Part shown: positions 36,801-48,800 of the stretch, piece by piece
Position numbering within the stretch: the stretch's first letter is position 1
Layout: each line of letters starts with the position of its first letter
NCBI GenBank assembly: GCA_015680685.1
Contig: MNCI01037805.1
Location: 130,263 to 194,262 of the forward strand
Source: Gnetum montanum
Taxonomy: Eukaryota > Streptophyta > Gnetopsida > Gnetales > Gnetaceae
DNA: 64,000 nucleotides
Direction of reading: 5' to 3'
Notes under the pieces: generated by a model
What the model was told of the DNA's origin: nothing
What the model saw: only the letters and a program-made list of their open reading frames with translations
Databases searched by the model: none
Position numbers and translations under genes: made by a program

Positions 36801-39800
36801 AAAACATTCCAGCATAATATCTATCTCTCTATCATTTAGAACTGTCATAAGATGCAAGGAAAGAGCTTTCAAATAGATTCGTGACAAGGGTAGTTCAAGA
36901 TACATAATCAAATAAGGCACCTTCTTTTTTAGGTCATCAGCGATGTGAATTTTCCCATCATCTTACGAGCCTTGAAAGGTCATCCCGTGACCTTTCTACA
37001 GCCATGGAGAGGGTACTTATACTCTACTATTTTAAACTAAAAAGAGCAATGCATCACATTTAGAAAAAATAATTTTAAAAAATAAAATATAAAACTACAG
37101 TATTTGCACACAATATCCCTAATTCATGGGTCAGGTTTCTCCAACTTGATTCATAGGTCAAGTTCCTCAATATGAGCATTCTTTTGCATCTCAAAATACC
37201 TGTTTTAGCTCCCAAGGCACACCTTAGAGCATTGTCCTCTATTTTTCAGCATCTTTGTTCAAATAGAACAGAAAATATTTTGTTTTCCCATATATCATTT
37301 ATTATTATTTTAAAACTTTCCCAGCATGTATTTTAAATCATATTTCTTATGCATAAAGTATTTAAACATTTAATCATAATATATATAAAAATATGTTCAA
37401 CAAATTTATTACTATTCCAATTAGCCATTTCCACCATAGTCCAAATAGAGCACACACACAACTTGTTAGCAAAACATGCACACAAACACACAGAAAGACT
37501 ATTACAATCATTAATGCAAAAACTCAAGGAAAAGTGGTTCGTTACAAGAACCTATTGCAGACATGGTTAAGTAACTTACATCCCAATCTTTGCAATCCCT
37601 TCATATCCCATTATTCACCTCATTGCTGCATGCAATTATGAGCCTAACGGTTTTGTATAGTATAGTGCAAAATCCTAACCAAGGCAATTGAGTGTTGTTT
37701 GGAACAAAGGCATGATATGCATTTAACTTCTAAGGTGCCCATGGACATCTATAGGAGTGGTTATGCAAGGGCATTATGGCAGGAGCCTACTTTGGGGAGG
37801 AACCACTTGCATAACTCTTGTTGATCATGGCTTTGAACTAACCTTCACATCTTCCAAAACATCAATGACAATTTCTCTGAAGTTATGCATGATTTTGGGA
37901 CTACTCAGCCATTTTATTAATTTTTCCTACTATTCTATTTTCATATCCATTAATATTTCTTGGCCATCTTCTGAATCAGACCTTTGGTTTAAATTGTTCA
38001 AAAACGTGTGTGCTTTCGGAGTTACACTCATTAGTCATGGGGGCTAGGGATGTCCACTTTGAATTTTTTTTAACATCCTATTTTCGAACATCATGGTAAC
38101 TAATAGTAATTGATCAAAATAATGTGAACAACCTAATGATTTTAGTTACCTCATAGCCTTGGGCATAGTACACTGTCATCAACCTATGCTAAAACACAAA
38201 ATAAGGGATCCAAAAATGGTTAATTATTAAGGAAAATTTACCAAAACTAATGTTGATTCTTTGGTGGCTGCAAGTGATGCTAAAATAAATGCCTAAGGAA
38301 GAAGGTCTTTTGCTAGGCACAAAAACAAAGCCAAGAGAGGGACAACGAAGGATATGCGCATGGACAAATTGTAAAACATACAGAATAACAGGTCAAACAT
38401 CGCATGATTGCTAGATCCATGGGACGATGAGAAGAAATTTCAGCCCTTCCTTCAAAAATGTTCTGCATAACCAGAGAATCATCAACATAAAAATTGGGCT
38501 TGGAAGTTTGCCACCACTAGCGATAGCAAGATGAATCATCTTCAACGGATTTTTGAAGACCTCTGCAAATTTTGTAATCTTCAATGTCTGTCCAGTCTTC
38601 TTGTCATTTTTTCATTTTGTAATGCATCCACTTGAATAAAATTTTGTAATGCGGCACTCAAAGTCAATCAATAGTTAGTGTTAGTCAATAATCCCATATG
38701 TTCCCAATTTTTTGTAAATAAAGCTCAGTTCTATCCTGTTAACTTGAGGACGAGTTTTTAGTCAGTCATAGGGTATGATGAAGCATCAATTCGCTAAGAT
38801 ATCGTAGATGCTATGTCGTAAATGTTACATTGCATCTATGTCGTAGCATCCCTGTCGATGTGTCTTAGTTGGCTGCTACATTGTAATAGATGTGATATTA
38901 TAGCCACGTCGATGCAACCCCCATCAACGCGTACATGTCGACGCAATCCCCTCAATGCATGCGTTGACGCATACACGTTGATGCAGTGTGTTTTCACCTA
39001 TAAATGTGCATGCTCCCACCGTGTATCTGGCATTCTTTTATCAACAAAGTAGCCGAACCCTAGCAATTTTATTCCGTAGTCTTAGAGAACAGTCAGTGAG
39101 TGCTCGCAATGTGGATCTGAGTTAGTTGTACACTGTCTTATTTGAGTGCCAATGTACCTGTACACATTCCATGAACGGCAGTAAGATCGAAATTGATTCT
39201 TATTCATAGTAGCACTTTGACTTAGATTAAATTTACTTTTCATGCAATTTTACTTTACATGTACTTAGTTAATATTTACCTTTCATGTACTTGGTTAATA
39301 TTTACATTTCCATGCATGCTAATCAACTGGCAAAATGAGTGCAACCAGTTTCAAGCGTAAACATGTATTCGCTTGGTAATCCTAGCAACGTTATTGCTTG
39401 GTTTGCCCAATAGCATAGCACTTGATAATCTCAATAGTGGATACATGGGTTTAGGATGTGTACGGCAAGCTGGGAACCAACACTCATCGCCTATAGGCTA
39501 GTTTAGACTTTATCTTTATGTTGTTAATTAGATTAAATGAGTAATTTCTCTATTATCATTACTAGTAGCATAAAGCCAAAACAACATCAACCACCATATG
39601 CCTTGCTTTGGACTACATTAGACGTGACAAAGCTACCACTAGTCCAAGTGGGAAGACAACAAACTAAGATCAATACTTAATGATCTAGATGCCAAACTAG
39701 TCCCATCCATGGAATTCAATTGGGTTAGGCGTGAATGCGCATAATTCGTACTGTTGGGTGTAAGGCGTACCCGCCGCTCATAACATGACTACATGAAATA

Positions 39801-42800
39801 GCCATTTTCTAATAACTCTGGGCATGATGCTACTCCTTGCCTTAAGGTTCTATCAGAAGTTCATAAGAAAGTTTGCATTGTTCTACAGAAACAGTCTATT
39901 GAACTACACAAGTCCGAATTGTACAATCCTCTTGTTTCATAATCCTTCAAGATCATTCATAACCATTCTTAGTTAATTCATAATGAAAAGGTGTGACACA
40001 TAACCCAAGAACCATCACAACCTTTCTATGTAATATAAACAATTAGCAAACAAGTTATAGGTGTATGTAGAACATTAAGACTGAGAAAGAATCAATGGAT
40101 TACTAAAAGAAGAACATTGAGGAATAATAAGAAAGGAGTATGAGATCTATGGAAGTCATGATACACACAAATGATAAAGTGGAAGCAGTTAGTAACTCTA
40201 GAAGCACGAACAAATGCAAGAAGATGTTACAAAGCACAAGATTTGTAACAAGCACCTAAGCACCATAACCAAAAACCAAAAGGTTAAAGAAGTGACTTGT
40301 GAATTAAGAAGCATGAAGACTTTGTAAAAGACTAGGATTTGGTTTCTTAAAAAAGAATCAAAGATCCAACTTGTTCCATATGCCTAGTCCAATTTCTTAA
40401 ATAAGAAAAGAAGGCCATCCATAAGGTTATGATAGAAAAGAAGAGAAAGGCTTATGAAAAAGCATTTTGTAAAGCCTAGCAAACCAAGATACTAATTCGT
40501 AAAGATGAGTTAAGCTAAGTTTGTGATAAACTAGGAAATTACAAAGTGAGACCAGAAGTGATTGCAAAATATGAAGCAAAGTGATTAAGAAGAATGATGT
40601 ATACATTCAAGAGTATGAGTTTATTGAACTGATAAGTTACCTCTTTAGTTTTTTAATAGACTAAGATCCTTGTGTAATTAGAGTTGTGCAAGACACGTAA
40701 AACCAAATTGTAACACAATCTAAGGAAAGAATCAAGCAAAACATAGTAGGAGACTTGATGGTGCAAGCCACTAAAAAGGAGGCATCCGATACCTGAACTA
40801 ACCTTACAAGGGTTTAGCCTAAACCCATCACCAAGTACAATCATGTTGGGCTTCCTAAGGTGGAAGGCTTGAGCATCATGGAATATGCATCATCCTCCCC
40901 TTGAAACACTCCTAGTGCCACTTGCACTTGTGGAAAACTTTTGGCCTATCATCTATCTACATGACAATGTCAAGCAATTGCCACCAGACACTTTATTCTA
41001 TGAGATGCAAAGAGGAGTGGTTTCGTCAAGCACATGATTCATTTATAAATAACTGGTATGGATGTTCCCCTACCCTTCTATGTCTTTGAATATTCATTTT
41101 TTCAATCCATTTTAGGGGCCATTCTTGCCCATGGCCCTAACATGATCATGGTATGATCAATTCTTTTACAATGAAAACACTTTAGTCAACATTTTTATTA
41201 CATCATAAATTTGTCATGGTGGCTAAAGGGCCCTGAATGGATGAGGTAAATGCTGGAGATCATCCCCCTTTTACGTAGGGTGATGCACATTACAATACAA
41301 TAGCTACGTACGCCTACCTCCATAGTGCATTACATATGCCCTAACCTGAAGTTCAAGTTCTATAAAATTATTTTTGGTCAAATAAAGTAAAAATGATTTC
41401 TTTTAAGGTTGGATGTTATTTGCTAATTGTGGGCAAGAGGCCAACTGTCGATCATAATCCTATAACGCTAAATTATATTCCATCTATAACGTCTTAGAGG
41501 TCTCATTCTTGCAATGCTAAATTATCTTTTATCCATGACTCTCTACAAGGTCAATAACGTAATGATAAATAATATTTGCCAAATTCTTCATCTTATATTA
41601 GACATAAATTTTTATGACTTGGTCCTATGATTTGATTTTTGAAAAAGGGAAAAAATTCTCGACTAAATTACAAATATATATTACAAACATATAATAAAGA
41701 CGGTCTTAGAATATTTAACTAGCAACTTGCCTAAGAGAAAACATTTATCATTCACATCCATTTTTGCATCAGCTTCAGCAAGTTGGGCCATTAGCATGTC
41801 ATAGCTCCCAACGTAGAAAACCATGTTATCAATCATACAACTTTTTAAATCAAACAGTTCTTGCTTCTGAAAAGATTTTTCATTGGAGATTTGTCTACCA
41901 AACAGGGCATTAAGTGAATCCCAAACCTCTTTAGAAGTCTTTGACAAATTACCATCATGTAGATAGATGCCAACAACTGCTAAACCAATGATTCAATGCA
42001 TCTTTTGATACTTCAGCTTCCATTTGCTTAATTCTTTGCAACTGTTGGCTGTGAATTAGTACATCTACATATTCCCGATGTTCCTTATCCATGAGAATCA
42101 ACTAAAGAGATCCCTCAAGTCTAATAATATTTGTTCCACAACCAAATTAGGTTGCAACCTCAGGCTATAGAGCTCCCGGAGTAAATACTAAAAAGTACAA
42201 GTATTCTTACGAAGAGAGAGGAAGATTGTTATTTCAGGGGATACTATATTTGCGGAAGCAGAAGGAAAATGATCAATTCATTACACCAGCACAAATTCCA
42301 GTATTTGCAGGGGAAGGTAACCCACCAAAAAATTGAAAAGAAAAAAAAAGATGACGAATCAATGGTTATATCAACATCCAACAAAAGAGCAAGAAACTGT
42401 TCAAGAAATTGATCTTTATATCAAGGATGTTGATAGAGATCAAACTTGACTTGGACAAGCAAGCTTGTCAGGGAGTCATTATGTGAAAGTTACAACACCC
42501 AAGAGAGACACATGTCCCTATTAAATGAGAACTTTTTCAGCTGTTAATATTAAGTAAACAATATATACACATTAACAATTGATGTCATCATAAACATGTC
42601 AATAAGTAATATCAAGCACACACCACCACCCTACTTACTTTTTTACATTCATTTTTCTATTGTGGCCTCCTATTTTAGCTTGTTTTAACTCCCTTTAACT
42701 TTACAAGGCTTAAGGGCATTCCTAATTTAATTTTGGCCCTTTGTCTAGTGTTCACAATTCCCATACGTTAACCAGCAAAATTCATTAATAATAAATTTTT

Positions 42801-45800
42801 TATAGGTTCAACATTTTACATACATCGAACCAGTCAAAACAAGCACAAACATGTCATAGTTACCCAGGTAAAATTCAATATTTTAATGGAACCAAAGATA
42901 CTATGGGCCCACAAGGTACCTTTTTAAAAAAAACCATTTAACATTAAAATCTAAAAATCTAGGATCTGAATCAAGAATCAAAAAAATTTATTATATATCT
43001 ATACTCTACATTGACAATTGAGTTAGCTCACCAAATTTGTGTGCAATCTGATAATTTTAAATTTTTATGTGATTTAATTAAATTAAATTATTTGATAAAT
43101 TAAAATTTCCAACAAAATGCTAAAATAAACCATGGATCTAATTTTTATTAATTTCATAGTATTATTCTAAAATAATGTTAGACTTTGTAATCATTATTGG
43201 TCAATAAAAAAAATTTATATCTTAAAATACTAAATAACTATAAATAAAATGTAAATAAATAGTAAATTTGCTTAAATCACCCAATCAAAAGTCTTCATGT
43301 CAAGTTAGAAGCATCTGACATATCTATAAATACATATAATCTTCCAGAAAAAATCTATGTATTCAAGTGGATATGGATAAAACCGAATTGATGATCTAGG
43401 GTACAAGAAATAACTATTAGAACTTCCATTTTGGAGCTACTAATGTGCAAATAGTAGATTCTTTTACATATTTGGATCTCATTTATATAAACAATTACAA
43501 GTGGGGGAAGTGCATCAAAGAAAGAATAGGAGGAGGTTTCAAGGCTCTTCATACTTTCAAACAAAAATGCAAGGATTTAGGACTGAAGTCTTGGAAGGTC
43601 AAAAAAAATTCAGATATCATCTATATCCTACTATATTGTATGGATGTGTTGTTTAGGGACCAGGCCTCAATGCTAAACTTTGAAAACATATTGAAAGAGT
43701 GCAAAAAACTTTTCTTCTCAAGTTAAATGTGAAGATGCAAACACCTTACTCAATGTTACTATGTGATGTGATTTATTACCTTTAGAAGCAAAAATCTTGC
43801 GTCAATTCATTGTATACACTCATTGCTTGCATATCTCAAGGCAAGACAAATTCTTGAGGATTCACAAGACTGTGGTTGGTATTTTCAAAAAATGCAATGG
43901 TTGAGAAAATGGAATATTTCTTGGGAGAAAGCGTAGCAAAATTCTAAGCATATTCGCTTGTTAGTTAAGTATAATGTTTTAACACAAATATGGTTGAATG
44001 TAGAAGGCAAGAAACAATTTCATTTACATCCCATTAGATGTAATACACTAGATATAGAAGCTCAATATCTCTCAGCTGCTAATCCAATCAAGTTTCAAAG
44101 TGCCATCAGAAAACTTCATTTACATTTGCATCATCTTAGAATTGAATGTGGAAGATGGATTCAACTCCCCTAGAGGAGTACACATATAGGTTGTGTGGGT
44201 CAGATGCCCTTGAGGATGAGTTGCATGTGTTTCCTTTCTGTGTTGTGACTCTTGAGGATAAGTTGCATGTGTTTTTTTTCTGTGTTGTGACTACCTATCT
44301 GAAACAGCATTATAATATGGCGGCAAAAAAACTTATATGATTTGTTTTTGTTGCCCCCATTGGTACTTGATCAATTTGTAGATTCTGTCTTTATTTTTCA
44401 TGAAACTGTAATATCTATCTAATAGATCCTATGGGGCTTTGGATGTAATAAAGCTTCAATTTCCATTTAAGTTTTTGATAGAGTATTAAGGTCACATGTA
44501 CAATTGTGGGACACTACATTGACCTATAAAAACAACATTACTAATTATGGTAATCTAACTGAGTATGTCCCACTTTAGAATTACCAAAAAAAAATACTTG
44601 AAGTGCCAAAAACCCACCCTAAAACAACCTATAAAGAGGTACTTCCTCTATCAATGTATGATGCATTGGCTGAAATAGTTGAATGCATTTTCTTTTTTTG
44701 GGAATTATTTCTATTTCATTCTACACATGCACACTTCTTTGTTGTTTCTATTGCATTAGCTCTAGGCATTTGCATCTCAAAGCTTAGTTTAGTATTAGGC
44801 TATGTAAAACGAAAAGGAAGCTTGGAACACATGCATAAATACATGTAGATGAAACGTGTGACAAGATATGTATAGACAAAATGTGAGAGATGCACATAGA
44901 TGGAAAATGTGAGCGGAAGTCTTTGTCCACTTGTAGTACTAAGCAGGGCCTGCTAGGTGAACGACAATGTCAAATTCACCAAAAGGAACAATGCATTGAA
45001 GCAATCTGTGAACGTGCACAACTCACAAAGGCATGTCACAACACAAATGCACATACACAACAATCCACAAAGGCAATATGTGAGGGTAAGCATGCAATAG
45101 CACACAAAAGCAACACATGAAGGCAAACATGCAATAGCTTGCAATGATGTAGCAATGGTCAAAGGTGCACAAGATTGGCTGTGCAAATATTCCACAAATA
45201 GCGCTCCTCATGAACATGCACAGAGTTCTACACAACACAATTAGGTCCCACAATATCTAGAAACATCTCAAAAAATTCAAGGCTCCAGCCGTCAGGACCA
45301 GGTGCTTTTCCTATTGGCATGTTGTTGATCGTAGTTGTGAGTTCCTGCCAGGAGAAAGGGGCCAGCAGTCATACGTTGTTGTGCTCGCTCAGCACTCACG
45401 GTACGTGGATCGAGATTGGCCTGGTGGGGTGCTTGGCCCAGATCCCGCCCCAGTATTGCCTCAGCTCATGCGCAATTCGCTGCAGATCATCAATTGTTTC
45501 CCCGTCCTGGTTGCAGAGACAGCGTGGTTGACTTCCCCCACGTGTCTTGGCCATGGCAAAGAAGAATCTGGTCTGCCTGTCCCCCTCCCTGATCCATCTG
45601 GTCTTGGCCATGGCAAAGAAGAAGCTGACACAATGTGTGCTACTCCTCCATGTGCAAGTCCTCCCCTGCTTCCTTGGACTTCTCCCATGGGTGGAGGCGT
45701 TGGTTGAAGTCCCCCACCACAATCCACGATCGATGGTCTGGAATCAGCACCGCCACCCAGGTTGGGGTGGGGTGGGGGCTGGAGGGGGGGTGAGTATTGT

Positions 45801-48800
45801 GCAGGAGGTTGGAGAGGGTGGAGGGGGGGGGGCATTGGGGGGGGGGGGGGGCGGGGGGGGGGTTTGGGGGGNNNNNNNNNNNNNNNNNNNNNNNNNNNNN
45901 NNNNNNNNNNNNNNNNNNNNNNNNNNNNNNNNNNNNNNNNNNNNNNNNNNNNNNNNNNNNNNNNNNNNNNNNNNNNNNNNNNNNNNNNNNNNNNNNNNNN
46001 NNNNNNNNNNNNNNNNNNNNNNNNNNNNNNNNNNNNNNNNNNNNNNNNNNNNNNNNNNNNNNNNNNNNNNNNNNNNNNNNNNNNNNNNNNNNNNNNNNNN
46101 NNNNNNNNNNNNNNNNNNNNNNNNNNNNNNNNNNNNNNNNNNNNNNNNNNNNNNNNNNNNNNNNNNNNNNNNNNNNNNNNNNNNNNNNNNNNNNNNNNNN
46201 NNNNNNNNNNNNNNNNNNNNNNNNNNNNNNNNNNNNNNNNNNNNNNNNNNNNNNNNNNNNNNNNNNNNNNNNNNNNNNNNNNNNNNNNNNNNNNNNNNNN
46301 NNNNNNNNNNNNNNNNNNNNNNNNNNNNNNNNNNNNNNNNNNNNNNNNNNNNNNNNNNNNNNNNNNNNNNNNNNNNNNNNNNNNNNNNNNNNNNNNNNNN
46401 NNNNNNNNNNNNNNNNNNNNNNNNNNNNNNNNNNNNNNNNNNNNNNCATTGTGTGGACCTCCTCGAGAGGGGGTTGGGTAACCCGGAGGCGCAGGGTGTC
46501 CTCGGCCCTGGAGTGGGCCTCGATGTTGCCGTCAGGTGCCGCCCCCCCCCCATTGCCGGCCAAGGCGTGTTCACCGTGAGGGTGTTGCCCCCCATTGGCT
46601 GGCCGTTCAAGGTCCCGCACCAGCTCCTGTTGTTGAGCTTGTGGTTGCTCTGGTTCCTGCACTGGCTGCGGCTCCTGCTGCTGCTCCTGTCGCTATTGCT
46701 GTTGTTGCTGCTGCTCCTCCTGTTGTTGTTGCTGTTGCTGTTGTTGCTGCTACTGCTCCTGTTGTTGTTGCTGCTCCTGTTGTTGCTCTTGCTATAGTTG
46801 TTGCTCCAGTTGCTGTTGCTCTTGTTGTAGCTGTTGCTCCAGTTGTTGTTGCCGCTCTTGTTGTTGCTCCATGTTGGCAAAAGAACCAGTTTTCGTAACA
46901 GATATTTGAAGCAACCTCCACCTACTCCATTTTTTCCCCAGGTGAGGTGACAGGCAAACATGAGTTATATCAAATGAGTTTTTCAACAAGCCTAAGATCA
47001 ACCAAAAACTCATCCAAATCACAAACATATCGCAACTACAAAATCAAAAAAAAAATATAGTTTTTGTCAGTTAGGCTGCCCACATCATCCGATATATTGA
47101 GCTGCCAAAAATCTGCAAAATAAAAAATAAATTTTTTTGAATCTTCTTACATCTAGAAATCTACAAATACAAAAAACATGATTAAGGCAAGAAGATGTGG
47201 GTTTGAGCCTAGGTAAAACCACTTAAAGAGGTTAGGCTTTTGCTCATCCACTAACCCTAACAAGACATTGCTTAGCAAAATGAGCATTGAGGCTCTAAGT
47301 CATAATCCTTTGTTATAAAACTGAATTTTTACAAACAGCCACTAAGACCCCTTGAATCTATCAAACTAGTTTTAGAATTCCTTTTACGGAAACTTATTTT
47401 TAATCCATAACTCAATGCTACCACTAGATTCAAACCTATGACCTAGGGTCACTAAGCCAAGACTCTTACACCTCATTGTCTACATAAACAACAAATCAGT
47501 GTAGCAAAAATGCAAATGCTTGGATGGATGTTGAATGTTACAAGAAAAGATAAATTGCACAATGCAAACATTAGAGAAAGACTTGAAATGGTTTCTACTT
47601 TAAATAAGCTATAGAAATGACATCATAGATGGTTTAGGCATGTGCACAGATCAAATAATGAGCTTATTAAAAAGGGTTGCTACATCACTACTCCAAGAAA
47701 GCCACCAAAGAAAAGACCAAAAAAGACATAGGGAAAAACAATTAAAGATGATCTACAAATTTTGCAAACATACAAGGATCTAGCTCTTCATTGAGGTAAA
47801 TGTCAAAAGAAAGCTCATGTAACCATCCCCATTTTGTTGAGACAAGGTTAGCTTGATGATGGTGATGGAGTACTGGTTGGGTCTAGAAGTTTGCATAAAA
47901 CCATTATAACCATAAAGGAAAATCATCCCAAGTTCTCGATGAAGCAATTGGTAGTAGTAAAAATATACCCACTTCATGTACCATCAATCACCTATCTACA
48001 AGAAACATGTACCTAAAATTGATGATGAGCTGGGACTTGCAGATTCTGTGTAAGATATAAAGAAAACAAACTAATGTTTTAATGTTCATCAAGTATCGAG
48101 TTGGATAGAAACCACATAAACACTTATGGCACAGATAGAGATGTAGTGGATTCCACAATAGAGCCCTTTTGATGAAAATAACCTTCATTCATTCACATGA
48201 TGGATTTAAATATTTTCCCATGCTAAAATAAACAACACAGAACATATAAATACAGGAAATTAATGCACTGGTCCTCATAACTACCATTTATTTTGGAAAT
48301 AGTGTGCAAGGAAAATGAAGACAGTAATAAGCCAAGGAATAAGGACCGTAGAGAATGTTAAGAATAGGAAACCTTGGTGCATATCTATACATGTCAGTCT
48401 GTCCCATAGTTGTCTACTTGTCTTTGATACAATTAGAAGTCCTAACATTTTTGTGCTCGTGGTGACAAAAAGAGCTTGTAACGCTTTTACAGGGGCTCAC
48501 TCAAACCCAGCACAATTAAAATTTTGTTTACATTTAAAATGAAGATGAAACCAGAACTAAGAGTAGTTTTATTTTCTCAGAAATCAAAGCTTGAACATAC
48601 CCAGCAACTTATCTCCTTTTCCATGACCACGACAATCTGGAGAAACTGCAAATGCAGCAACTTCTCCACACTTTTCGTTGTAGAAAGGTATTAAAGCAGC
48701 ACATGCAATGATCGAGCCATCCCTCTCAACCACTGTGTAGGTTTCTATCTCTTCTAAAAGCTGGAATTTTAAGTTATATATCTATCAGTAATATTGCCTA

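Larger units (their letters stand above)
30997..39783 (+). mobile_element. G2: complete gag-only gypsy element inside NAGS intron 9
   Basis: It is bounded by CATGA target-site copies at 30992-30996 and 39784-39788. LTRs lie at 30997-31897 and 38776-39783, with a tRNA-Asp-type primer site at 31899-31916. An intact 370-codon gag is followed by its decayed C-terminal part. The element then jumps from sequence equal to G1 4010-4060 to sequence equal to G1 7100, so protease, RT, RNase H and integrase are all missing. The post-pol region and polypurine tract remain. A 2.1-kb solo LTR is nested at 35444-37546. The LTRs look about 90 percent identical by eye. It is antisense to NAGS. Confidence 0.85.

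Noticed and set aside
40653-40844. 63-codon minus-strand ORF
   Set aside because: No family resemblance and no support from neighbouring sequence.
45547-46961. Several long ORFs (239-416 codons) on both strands across 45547-46961
   Set aside because: They run through 575 N and low-complexity G or Gln/Pro triplets. Only the minus-strand frames with endonuclease and RT-linker motifs are meaningful.
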